Shown here one piece after another: positions 8,771 to 17,173 of a stretch of 64,000 nucleotides of DNA. The first letter of the stretch is position 1. Each line of letters opens with the position of its first letter. Under the pieces are notes generated by a model. That model was not told where the DNA came from and ran no database searches. It saw only the letters and a program-made list of their open reading frames with translations. A program made the translations under genes and the position numbers. The stretch is from CAZCDS01 sp964497585 (lineage in GTDB: Bacteria; Desulfobacterota; Desulfomonilia; Desulfomonilales; Desulfomonilaceae), in assembly GCA_964497585.1 (NCBI GenBank), contig CAZCDS010000025.1, positions 1-64,000 on the forward strand, in the 5' to 3' direction.

Positions 8771-11557
8771 GTGAGCGTAAGCCTGCATATGGAAGCCTCT
8801 GAAAGAAAGATCGTAAAGGTAGGTTCCCGGTTGACCAAGTTCATTGGCGCCAAGGCCAGCCGGGAAAAGAAGCTTCAAGCAGCGTCCATGCAGGCTGAAT
8901 TCACGCTTCGGGACACGCTCATAATGCTCTGCTATCTGGGCAGGGACTCGGATAAGGAAATTGCCGGCAAGGCACGTACCAATCTGATTCCCGCGGCCCG
9001 GGCATGGCATTCCCGTGCCGATCGCCCCGAACTCCCCGAACCTGTCCAGGATATCGTTTTGAAAGTACTCGAGCGGGTCGGCCCCGGTGAAAAGGAAGAG
9101 GAAGGCCCGGAACATCTCAACGTGGTCAGGGGAAACATCGGTCTGCTGGGCCTCGGAGAAATAATCCAGGCCGTTGACCATAACAACAGGACTGTCTGGA
9201 TCTCCTTGAGAACCAACAAAGACTCAGCCAGGGTTTTCACCGAAAACGGCAAGGTGGTCGGCGCGGTCGCGGAAGAGGATGACGGTTTGGAGGTCCTGTA
9301 CCGGGCCTTCGGCTGGGCCGACGCCTCCTTCACCTATCTGCACGAGGCCCCGGGGGACTTCCGGAACCGAATACGGATCAACACCCTGAATCTCGTTATG
9401 GACGCGCTCGAACGGGCACCCGACGAAGACCCTTTTGAAAACGAGGTGAGTAGGACCTGGAAGGTCGAGGGGCATCTCAAGATCATGAACATCTTTGAGA
9501 TCGCGGAAATATTTGAGATGAACTCCAGGCGGGCCGTGTGCCTGCTCACCAGAGAAGATCAAGATGGTAGCCTCTACTTCGGGGATGGAAGGATAATTAA
9601 CGCCAATCTGGGCGACCTGGAGGGAATGGAGGCAGCCTGCCAACTCCTGGCCTGGCCGAGCGCACGGTTCCTGATAACCCGAGGTGGAGAAGAGGTCCAG
9701 GACGTCATCCATATAGGGATGCAGAACCTCATCATCGAGGCCATGCGACTTCTCGACGAGGGGGTTACCGGTTCAGACAAGATCAATTCGGAAATTCAGT
9801 TGGTCAACGAGCTGTTCGAAGGACAGGACGTCGTTACACTGCCTGTGCTCGACCGGGTGCGACTTGTCTTCGGCGAAGACGAGCAGATCCGGGACGTGCT
9901 GGAATCCGACGACAATCCCGTAGTTCGTAAGGCAATCAAGGTCAAGATCAGCAAGACCGTCCACCGTTTTTTGTCCGCTGCCACCGAGGTAGATATACGG
10001 CTCAAAGCAGCCAAAGGCCGGGTCCCTCTGTCGACCACCGAGAAGCTGGTTCTGCTCAGTTATCTGTCACACGATGAAGTTGCGGAGGTCAGGGAGCAGG
10101 CAAAGCAGACGCTTGACACCCTTGATACCGGCACGTACCGCAAGGGTCTCGGTTCCAACCTGCACCCATCGGTCATGGACTTCCTCGTACGGGAGACGAT
10201 CAAGGACGAGTCCATCATAAAGGTCGCCTGCGCTGGCGAGGCCATTTTTCCCGAAACGGCCTTCTACATCTTGGATAAGTGGAAAACTGACGAGGTGCTG
10301 GCCACTCTCGTGGGGAACAACAAACTGCTCGAGAGCAGCAGCGCCATGACCGGTAAGCTTTACGAGGCCCTCCCTGAGGGCAGCGAGCTGAGAGGGAAGA
10401 TCGATACGCTCGAACAATCGATACATCAGGGATTCGGCGATATCAAAGTGGAGGGGCCTCTGCATTTCTGTGGTCTGGGGGGCCTTTTACGGGCCGCTCT
10501 GCGGGGGAGCCGAACAGGAACTATTGTGCTCCAGGGGACCGACAAGGAAGGAAGTGTCTTCTTTTCGCGAGGCAAGACCATTGGGGCCCTTTACGGAGAG
10601 TTCGAAGGGAAGGCAGCCATAGAGGCGATCCTGAAAGAGCGGAGCATGAGGTTTCGCTATGTGCTGCGCACCCACTACCATGTCGAGAATGTGGATCCGC
10701 TTTGGGTCGAAAAGCTGCTGGAAACTACCGACACCGGTCCCTTTTCCGAGGAACAGGATACGACTGGCCTCAGACTCATGACGGGAAGCCTCGAAGCCAT
10801 GGATGTTTTCGAGGTGCTTACCGCCCTGGAGGGTACGCCGACACCGGTTCTGCTCTCAATTATGTGTGAGGAAGGCTCGGGTGAGATCTACCGTGACGCC
10901 AGCAGAGTGCTCCATGCTCGAGTGCAGGGCAAGGAGGGCCCCTACGAGGCAATGGCGGCCATCCTCTCCTGGAGCGGTACCAGGTTCCTTGTGCGCTACG
11001 CTCGTGAGGCAATCCCCACCACCGTGGACAAGACGCTCGGTGATTTCTTCGTAGAGTCCCTCAAGGAGGTTCCCGATGAACTCAAGCAGGTCACCAAGCC
11101 GGGTGAGCTGCCCGAGTGGGAGCTGTCAGAAGCAGAGTACGAAAGCCTGTACCATCAGGTCCTAGAAATGGGCGTTGCTGAGAAGATCAAGCTCGCCCTC
11201 CTGGGAAGCAAGGAGGCCCGAGGAATCCTCGTGCGAGATTCCAATAAGCTTGTCGCTGTTTCCGTGGTGAAATCTCCGAAGATCCAGGAATCGGAGATCG
11301 AATCCATTGCCAAGAGCCGCGCTGTACATGAAGACGTGCTCAGGCAGATTGCGGCCACCAAAGAATGGATGAAAACCTACTCTGTCAAATTGAATCTCTG
11401 CAGCAACTCGAAAACTCCGGTACCCATAGCCATGAAACTGCTGCCACACCTGCGGGAGTACGACCTTCGGAAATTGGCCAAGAGTAAGGACGTCTCCAGT
11501 GGAATCGCTACCCAGGCCAGGAGGTTGGCCGAGGCAAAGTCCGAACGGAGGGTCTGA
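8771..11557 (+). CDS. large protein with four DUF4388 (PatA N-terminal-like) domains
   Basis: 928 residues, no signal peptide, cytoplasmic. Four DUF4388 modules are recognised by a G-x-L start, a central stretch on expression or use of a bound signal (for example SLYFGDGRIINA, SVFFSRGKTIGA) and a closing aromatic strand. They begin near residues 117, 231, 560 and 669. The segments at 1-110, 340-555 and 770-928 are helical and contain HEAT-like pairs such as LVLLSYLSHDEVAEVREQA. DUF4388 occurs in PatA-type regulators and next to MglA/Roadblock GTPase genes, where it is thought to be an adaptor; its biochemistry is unknown. The gene has its own strong promoter and opens the signalling island. 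The GTG at 8771 is given; an ATG at 8789 is equally possible because neither has a clear ribosome site. Confidence 0.85.
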   Translation: MSVSLHMEASERKIVKVGSRLTKFIGAKASREKKLQAASMQAEFTLRDTLIMLCYLGRDSDKEIAGKARTNLIPAARAWHSRADRPELPEPVQDIVLKVLERVGPGEKEEEGPEHLNVVRGNIGLLGLGEIIQAVDHNNRTVWISLRTNKDSARVFTENGKVVGAVAEEDDGLEVLYRAFGWADASFTYLHEAPGDFRNRIRINTLNLVMDALERAPDEDPFENEVSRTWKVEGHLKIMNIFEIAEIFEMNSRRAVCLLTREDQDGSLYFGDGRIINANLGDLEGMEAACQLLAWPSARFLITRGGEEVQDVIHIGMQNLIIEAMRLLDEGVTGSDKINSEIQLVNELFEGQDVVTLPVLDRVRLVFGEDEQIRDVLESDDNPVVRKAIKVKISKTVHRFLSAATEVDIRLKAAKGRVPLSTTEKLVLLSYLSHDEVAEVREQAKQTLDTLDTGTYRKGLGSNLHPSVMDFLVRETIKDESIIKVACAGEAIFPETAFYILDKWKTDEVLATLVGNNKLLESSSAMTGKLYEALPEGSELRGKIDTLEQSIHQGFGDIKVEGPLHFCGLGGLLRAALRGSRTGTIVLQGTDKEGSVFFSRGKTIGALYGEFEGKAAIEAILKERSMRFRYVLRTHYHVENVDPLWVEKLLETTDTGPFSEEQDTTGLRLMTGSLEAMDVFEVLTALEGTPTPVLLSIMCEEGSGEIYRDASRVLHARVQGKEGPYEAMAAILSWSGTRFLVRYAREAIPTTVDKTLGDFFVESLKEVPDELKQVTKPGELPEWELSEAEYESLYHQVLEMGVAEKIKLALLGSKEARGILVRDSNKLVAVSVVKSPKIQESEIESIAKSRAVHEDVLRQIAATKEWMKTYSVKLNLCSNSKTPVPIAMKLLPHLREYDLRKLAKSKDVSSGIATQARRLAEAKSERRV

Positions 11558-11962
11558 TCATCATGCCTCGAGCAGGAAAAACGGAAGTCCGCCCTGTTGC
11601 AGGCAAGGGAGTCTCTGCAATTCGCTGTGCCTCACGGCGCGACGAAGCGAAGACAACCGATGAAGGACCGAATACCCGTGATTCCCGCAACACGTTTATC
11701 CGATCTCGTGTCCGCGGCCGATCCACGTAGGCTGCGGGAAAAAGAAACAAGGTACGCGGAGAAACTTCCAGAAACCGGAGGTGTGTGTTAAGGTTTCGTC
11801 TACAGAAAAGGTGGCGCGAGTCTGTTTCCCGGGGACACCGGCGCGCCGTGCTCGGTTGCTGAGAAACGGAGAGGCGGCCGAGATTTGTGTCGTTTTGAAA
11901 AGGTGAAGAATCTCGGCCCGTTTTGTTGCTTCGGGGTTTGGTGACAGAGGGACGAAAGGCAA
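11558..11962 (+). other. 405-base spacer between the DUF4388 and Roadblock genes
   Basis: It holds a terminator-like hairpin at 11876-11924. A 43-codon open frame starting with ATG near 11660 (reading MKDRIPVIPATRLSDL) has a protein-like composition but no ribosome site and no recognisable family. It is mentioned only as a possible small gene. Confidence 0.35.
11876..11924 (+). terminator. hairpin with T tract, terminator or attenuator
   Basis: A perfect 10-base inverted repeat (GGCCGAGATT at 11876-11885 with AATCTCGGCC at 11909-11918, 23-base loop) is followed by CG and TTTT at 11921-11924. It lies 319 bases after the DUF4388 stop and only 38 bases before the Roadblock start, so it may end the upstream transcript or attenuate read-through into the GTPase pair. 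Confidence 0.55.
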
Positions 11963-12796
11963 ATGTCCGCACAAGAAGTAGTGATTAAAGATATCTTTGA
12001 GGGAGCTGACAAGATAGAGCTTCTCGGAAAAATCCCGTCCATGCTCTGGGCTTACATAGAGAGGGCTCGGTCTGCGACAGAGCATGGGGACGACCCCGAT
12101 CACTACGCCCAGAGCATGCAAGATACTGATAAAATACTGGGCATCTTGGGAGCCGCGGCCCGACATCTGGGCAATGACCAACTGAAGACCTGCATTGAAC
12201 GACATGTCAAGATCTGGGAATCGTCGGCCGGAGGCGAGATGCCTGCCGAGGAATTCAAGGCATCCCTGATTGCAGAACTGCCCGCCCTGGAAAGGATGGC
12301 CGGTCCGAGGCCGGTGACCACCAGCAACGGGTTCATTAACCAGCAGTTTTTCGAGAAAGAAATGGAGAAAGCGGATAGTATCAAGAAAGGGCGCAGCGCG
12401 GACCTCATTGTGAGCGTGGAGCTTCTCGATGAGATACGTAACTACCTCCTGCAAGAGACCCTCACCGAGGGAATCAGCTCCATCATGGTGATTGACGACG
12501 CCGGCACGCTCATCGTCAATGTTGGAGAAAAGATCGAACTGGACGCAGTCTCGCTTGCCGCTGTCGCGGCCGCCAACTTCGCTGCCACGGAAAAAATTGC
12601 CCGGCTCATCGGTGAACGTGATTTTGTTCTGCTCTATTACAAGGGACACAGTGAATCGTTCCACTTCACCCGCTTGGGAAAGGGGTACATCATTGTGACG
12701 ATTTTCACGAACTCCATGACCCTCGGGTTGTTGCGCTTAAAGATCGCAAAGGCCGCCCAGGTCCTTAAGAATAAGCTTCCGAAGGGGGTGGCCTAG
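11963..12796 (+). CDS. Roadblock/LC7-domain protein (MglB-like)
   Basis: 277 residues, cytoplasmic. The C-terminal part (about 150-275) is a Roadblock/LC7 fold: GISSIMVIDDAGTLIV, then a helix rich in Ala (LAAVAAANFAATEKIA), a central beta-pair and a closing G-x-LRLKIAKA helix. Roadblock proteins of the MglB type bind MglA-family GTPases and act as GTPase-activating or scaffolding partners. The first 130 residues are helical and are not part of ordinary MglB proteins (about 150-170 residues), so this one carries an extra N-terminal domain. It is followed after 2 nt by the MglA-like GTPase, the same gene order as mglBA in Myxococcus. An AAGG ribosome site precedes the ATG. Confidence 0.88.
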   Translation: MSAQEVVIKDIFEGADKIELLGKIPSMLWAYIERARSATEHGDDPDHYAQSMQDTDKILGILGAAARHLGNDQLKTCIERHVKIWESSAGGEMPAEEFKASLIAELPALERMAGPRPVTTSNGFINQQFFEKEMEKADSIKKGRSADLIVSVELLDEIRNYLLQETLTEGISSIMVIDDAGTLIVNVGEKIELDAVSLAAVAAANFAATEKIARLIGERDFVLLYYKGHSESFHFTRLGKGYIIVTIFTNSMTLGLLRLKIAKAAQVLKNKLPKGVA

Positions 12797-12798
12797 GC

Positions 12799-13413
12799 AT
12801 GGCGTTCATCAACAAGAGTGCCAAGGAGATACAAGTAAAGGTGGTCTTTTACGGCCCAGGAAGATGTGGAAAAACCACGAACCTTCTGTATATCAATCAA
12901 AAGATGAACGCCAAGTTTATGGGGCAAATGATCTCCATCGACACCCGAGGTGACAAAACCCTTTTCTTTGATTTCCTGCCGCTGCAACTGGGGAAGATAC
13001 GAGGATTCAACATCAGGGTCCAGCTCTACACGGTGCCGGGTCAGGTATTGTACAACGAGAGCAGAAAGATGGTGCTCAAGGGAGTCGATGGCGTCGTTTT
13101 TGTGGCCGATTCCATGGAGGTCCAGCAGGAAGCCAACTTGGAGAGCCTCCAGAACCTCAGGGACAACCTCGCCGACGACAACCTCGATCTCGATGAACTC
13201 CCTCTCGTGCTCCAGCTCAACAAGCGCGATCTGGAAGGGAGCGTAATTCCTGTTCTGGACAAAGAAACCATGGCAAACGACTTGCAATCGATGCTCAAAC
13301 AGCCGGCGCCCATGGTGATGGCCAGTGCTCTCCAGGGGCCGGGGGTATTCGAGACGTTGCGAGAAATCAGTAAAATAACGATCAAATCCGTGCACTACAA
13401 GCTGCGGAAATAG
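12799..13413 (+). CDS. MglA-like small Ras-family GTPase
   Basis: 204 residues, aligned by eye over its whole length with Myxococcus MglA, a cell-polarity switch. The P-loop is GPGRCGKT (19-26), the switch-2 motif is TVPGQ (78-82) with the catalytic Gln at 82, and the base-recognition motif is NKRD. LFFDFLP and KGVDGVVFVADS are family hallmarks. Two differences stand out: residue 22 is Arg where Myxococcus MglA has Leu, and position 53, the intrinsic arginine finger of Myxococcus MglA, is Lys here (GDKTLFF), with an Arg three residues earlier. Its activating partner is probably the Roadblock protein encoded 2 nt upstream. The role could be polarity, motility or surface organisation; no motility genes are nearby. 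Confidence 0.93.
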   Translation: MAFINKSAKEIQVKVVFYGPGRCGKTTNLLYINQKMNAKFMGQMISIDTRGDKTLFFDFLPLQLGKIRGFNIRVQLYTVPGQVLYNESRKMVLKGVDGVVFVADSMEVQQEANLESLQNLRDNLADDNLDLDELPLVLQLNKRDLEGSVIPVLDKETMANDLQSMLKQPAPMVMASALQGPGVFETLREISKITIKSVHYKLRK

Positions 13414-13532
13414 AACGATCACGACCGACCGTGCTCGACACTGCACCACCGGGGCAACCCCTGCAACATACCGGGATGCAGTCGGGCGCCTTACCCGATC
13501 AGAGAGTCTTTTAAGAAGGGGCGCTTCCGGAA

Positions 13533-14651
13533 ATGGACCGTTTCGACAAAGGTCCCGAACCCAAGGACGGAACGCTAGAGGCTGGAGGTCCTTCGTTGGA
13601 TGAGGCCGTGGACTCCCTCTTCGTACAGTCCTTTGAAGAACTCAGCACCTCGACTACCATCACTTCCGGAGACGAGGAGACTGACCGTGCGATAGATCTT
13701 GCCGTCGATACCCTCTTTGTCGAAGAACCAGAGAGCGTTGCTCCGGAGACCGCGCAGCTCGAGGCCACGATGGTGGAACCCGGTGAGCGGGCCGAGCCTC
13801 CGGCTGCCCCTCGTGAAGAGCTGGTCGAAGAGGAATCTGAGGAGGATCTGCTTGATATTCCGCTCACAGGTCTGGAAACCCGTCCGATGCCCTACGAAGA
13901 GTCTGCCGAGGCAGAGGCGCTGGGGGAGGAAGTTGCTGACTTTCCCGATTTCGAGTTCGAGGAAGAGTTCGAAGAGCCGGCCCCTGTTCCACCGCCGGTC
14001 CGCGAACGGGTTCCCGCGGCCGCGCAAGATCGGATGCCGCCGCGCGTTGACGCGGGTGAACTCGAACCCATCAGAAGACTTCAGGAGGCGATTCTCACCC
14101 TGGAGTGGGAGATATCTTCCCGTTCTGTCACTGCATTGGCCAACGAATTACAGAAAGTGCGGACTCGTTTTCAGGACAATGTGACGGTTGATTTTGCAGC
14201 CCTTGCCATGCGATTGGTCCTGGACTACGTTGTGAAACGCATGTCCCGGGCGCACCCCGAGTCGATCCGTTTCCTGCTGGAGGTTTCCCGTTATCTCGAG
14301 GGATGTGTCAACTCGTCTAAGCAGGACCCTCTGGGCACGTTTCATCAGATTCTGACCAGGTACGAATCCTTCAAGTCCACAGTGCGACGGGCGGAAGGTA
14401 TCCCCGACAGAGAGGCAGCCGCGAAGCGGGGCCTGGAAATCAGGAATCCCGACGCCTTTTCCGGCCTGGTCAAGCGCCAGGCGGCCACGCTGGCTATGGC
14501 GGGTCTCTCGTTGGCCCAGAGGATAGAGTCTGCCGAAGACCCGGAGAATCTCATTCGTTCCTTCAGATTTTTGGTCACCCGATCTTTCAACCGGATTCTC
14601 GACAACACGCAAAAATCCAAAACGGGAATGCGAAAGAAGAAGGGAGGCTAG
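13533..14651 (+). CDS. acidic two-part protein of unknown family in the GTPase island
   Basis: 372 residues. The first 170 or so are extremely rich in Glu and Asp with Pro and Ala, lack hydrophobic core patterns and are probably disordered (for example EEFEEPAPVPPP near 145). From about residue 175 an ordered, mostly helical domain begins (LEPIRRLQEAILTLEWEIS) and runs to a basic end (KSKTGMRKKKGG). No motif of a named family was recognised. It starts 120 nt after the MglA-like gene on the same strand, so it is probably expressed with it, and an acidic arm plus helical domain suggests an adaptor or effector of the GTPase; that is inference from position. Confidence 0.8.
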   Translation: MDRFDKGPEPKDGTLEAGGPSLDEAVDSLFVQSFEELSTSTTITSGDEETDRAIDLAVDTLFVEEPESVAPETAQLEATMVEPGERAEPPAAPREELVEEESEEDLLDIPLTGLETRPMPYEESAEAEALGEEVADFPDFEFEEEFEEPAPVPPPVRERVPAAAQDRMPPRVDAGELEPIRRLQEAILTLEWEISSRSVTALANELQKVRTRFQDNVTVDFAALAMRLVLDYVVKRMSRAHPESIRFLLEVSRYLEGCVNSSKQDPLGTFHQILTRYESFKSTVRRAEGIPDREAAAKRGLEIRNPDAFSGLVKRQAATLAMAGLSLAQRIESAEDPENLIRSFRFLVTRSFNRILDNTQKSKTGMRKKKGG

Positions 14652-14779
14652 GCTCATTTGTAAGCCCGTACAGCTCAGGTCGGAATGCCCAGGCGATCGA
14701 TATTGGGACCACGGACCTGCTATATTTGTGGTTGAGCTTTCTCCCTGTGTCGGACTCCATACTACTCCGAATGTAACAG

Positions 14780-15151
14780 GTGGAGAGAATGGATAGCAAA
14801 GAACTCGCGGAAACGGCAGAGAACCGCAGAAGATCTAAGAGAAAATACACGGTGTTCAAGATCCCGGCCTATGATTCCCAGACCAGAAGATTTCTCGGGC
14901 TCGTTCAGGACATCAACGAAACCGGCGTACAACTTCTGGGAGTCCGGGTCGACGCGAATTCCACGAGAACGATTATCATTCAAATGGCGGACTATATTCA
15001 GAGTACGCCCTTACAGTTTGTCGCACAATGCAGATGGTGTCGAAAGGAGAGTCCTTACGGCTACTATGCCTCCGGATTCGAAATCGTTGCCATAACCGAG
15101 CCGGCCCGAAGGGAGCTGCTTAAGCTAATTCAATTCGTTACGTTGGGTTGA
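14780..15151 (+). CDS. PilZ-domain protein
   Basis: About 120 residues forming a single PilZ-like domain. Visible are the N-terminal arginine cluster NRRRSKR, which in c-di-GMP binders contacts the phosphates, the second element DINETGVQL matching the D/N-x-S-x-x-G pattern with Thr in place of Ser, and the closing strands YASGFEIVAI. This suggests c-di-GMP binding, though the Ser to Thr change leaves it unproven. The more natural start is the ATG three codons inside the open frame, with GGTGGAG upstream. It lies between the acidic protein and the cyclase on the same strand, adding a cyclic-dinucleotide reader to the island. Confidence 0.82.
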   Translation: MERMDSKELAETAENRRRSKRKYTVFKIPAYDSQTRRFLGLVQDINETGVQLLGVRVDANSTRTIIIQMADYIQSTPLQFVAQCRWCRKESPYGYYASGFEIVAITEPARRELLKLIQFVTLG

Positions 15152-15358
15152 GTTGCGAGCTAATCATCCTGTCCATCGGACATCCCCTGCACTGCGGAGG
15201 TTCGTAAGCGAAACAGCAGCCAAGCTGATGCGCGGCGACGAGATAATGGGATCTGGGCATCCCAACTTGACTGTCACCAGCCCGGTTCGTCGGCGCTCAC
15301 GTGTCGGGAGGACGAGGAGCAAGGAAGGGTCAAGGCGGCTCTAAACCGAGAAGCGTAC

Positions 15359-16978
15359 ATGTTTCATCTTACCATCGTCAGACCGGACGGGCACGAAGTT
15401 GAGCAGGGATTCTCCCGAGACAAAATCATCGTGGGACGCCATGAAAAGTGCGACCTGCGCCTGGTCGACAGTCTTATTTCGCGAAATCACTGCCTGATCT
15501 TCAGAGAGGGCAACAGATATGTGGTTAAGGATCTGGCGAGTCGCAACGGCACATGGCTCAACGGCAGAAAAGTCAAGAACAGAGGAAGCATCAAGAAGGG
15601 AGACGCCATCCAGGTTGGACCCTTCCGGATCATCTTTGAACCGGGAACCCTGACCCCCGACACGTACCAGCTTCAGACGCTCGACATGGCAGGGCTGAAG
15701 CAGGAACCGTTCGTGCACAAGGATGAGACCGAGCAGGTGGTCAAGCCTCTGGGGATGATCAGCAGTTACCTGTCCGAAACGAGCGGCGCGCGTCGGCGCC
15801 CGGAGAAGGCCAGGCGCGAGCGCCTCAATCGTAACCTGCTCACAATCTACAAAATCACGGAAGAGTTGGTTGTCAAAGAGGACCTCGATGAAATCCTGGA
15901 ACGTATCATGGATCTCCTCTTTGATACCTTTGACCCGTCCCAGGCCGCAATTCTGTTGAGAGAAGGCTCCGGTCCCCCCCTTCCGAAAAAGGAGAGAAGC
16001 GCCGAGGGAACCGGCAACGTAAGAGCCGTCAGCAATACGATCATAAACCGGGTCCTGACCGACCGTATCGGAATCATCACCGACAACGCTCTTGAGGACC
16101 CTCGGTTCGATAGTGGTGACAGCGTCATCATTGACGGCATTCGTTCGGTTATGGCCGCACCCATATGGGAGGACCAGTCCATTTTGGGCGTGCTCTACCT
16201 CGACAGTCTGGACTTCATCAACGGATATCAATCCGAAGACCTGGATCTGCTCACAGCCATCGGGCACCAGACCGCGCTGGCTATTCAGCGCCATAATCTT
16301 ACGGAGATGCTCAAGGAAGAGGCGGTCAAGAGCGCTGTCATACGAGAGAACCTTGGTCGTTTCCATTCGCCCCCGGTGGTCGATCTCATCCTCAAGGGAG
16401 CGGCGGATCTCGAAGTGAAGGAGACACTGGCCACCATCTTTTTTTGCGATGTGGTGAACTTCACGTTGCTCTGCGAGTCCAGTACGCCGAAACAGTTGCA
16501 GAATCTCCTCAGCCTCTTTTGCAAGACCGTTAACGAGGTGATCTTCCAGGAGCAGGGTACCCTGGACAAATTCATAGGAGATGCCGCGCTGGCCATCTTC
16601 GGCGCGCCCCTCCCGCAAGAGGACGCCCCTTTGAGGGCGGTGCGTGCAGCCTTGAAGATCCGCGAGCAACTCGACCTGGCTCAGAGGGCTATCCCGCCGG
16701 AGCTTCACTTCCAGGTCCGCTACGGCATAGACACGGGCAAGGCTGTGGTAGGCAATTTCGGGTCGGACGAGAGAATGGATTACACTATTCTGGGACATGC
16801 GGTGAACCTCGCTTCGAGAATCTCCAAGACCGCGGAGCCCAACCAGATCCTCATAGGGGCGGAAACGTTGGCAGGTATACAAGAATCGAGACTGTTTCAG
16901 ATCAGAAGTGTGGGGCCGAAACGGCTCAAGGGAGTGAAGGGCACAATGAAGCTTTTTGAGGTGGAAGGCTTCCTGTAA
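15359..16978 (+). CDS. FHA-GAF class III adenylate cyclase
   Basis: 539 residues, cytoplasmic. The FHA domain (about 1-100) has the phosphothreonine-reading signature GRHEKCDLRL, SRNHC and LASRNGTWLNG. A GAF domain follows (about 170-320; DRIGIITDNA, VMAAPIWE). The class III cyclase domain (about 360-530) has the first metal-binding Asp in FFCDVVNF, the second in FIGDAALA, the substrate-specifying Lys of DKFIGD and Asp of MDYTILGH, and the transition-state pair Asn and Arg in NLASRI. All catalytic residues are present and the Lys/Asp pair predicts ATP rather than GTP as substrate. It would make cAMP in response to a phosphorylated partner (FHA) and a small ligand (GAF). Kinase partners are not in this island. 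Confidence 0.92.
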   Translation: MFHLTIVRPDGHEVEQGFSRDKIIVGRHEKCDLRLVDSLISRNHCLIFREGNRYVVKDLASRNGTWLNGRKVKNRGSIKKGDAIQVGPFRIIFEPGTLTPDTYQLQTLDMAGLKQEPFVHKDETEQVVKPLGMISSYLSETSGARRRPEKARRERLNRNLLTIYKITEELVVKEDLDEILERIMDLLFDTFDPSQAAILLREGSGPPLPKKERSAEGTGNVRAVSNTIINRVLTDRIGIITDNALEDPRFDSGDSVIIDGIRSVMAAPIWEDQSILGVLYLDSLDFINGYQSEDLDLLTAIGHQTALAIQRHNLTEMLKEEAVKSAVIRENLGRFHSPPVVDLILKGAADLEVKETLATIFFCDVVNFTLLCESSTPKQLQNLLSLFCKTVNEVIFQEQGTLDKFIGDAALAIFGAPLPQEDAPLRAVRAALKIREQLDLAQRAIPPELHFQVRYGIDTGKAVVGNFGSDERMDYTILGHAVNLASRISKTAEPNQILIGAETLAGIQESRLFQIRSVGPKRLKGVKGTMKLFEVEGFL

Positions 16979-17173
16979 TACCGATGGCCAAACAAACGAG
17001 TGAACGGTGATCTGAGCGACCGATTCTCTCATACCTGGCTCTCTCTCGCGGATTTCAAGCCAAGACATAAGACCCTCCGGAATCGCCGTGGCCCCGCGAC
17101 CCTGGAAGGCCCCCTTTTACTATTGAGGCCCCGAAGAGCGTGTGGTAACACCCCTGGAGCGGAGTGATCACCT

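Noticed and set aside
8504..9181. N-terminal extension of the TPR lipoprotein frame into the DUF4388 gene
   Set aside because: It overlaps a well-supported gene antisense; the ATG at 8503 has a ribosome site.
15341..17068. Minus-strand open frame of 575 codons across the cyclase gene
   Set aside because: Shadow of the plus-strand FHA-GAF-cyclase, which has all catalytic motifs.
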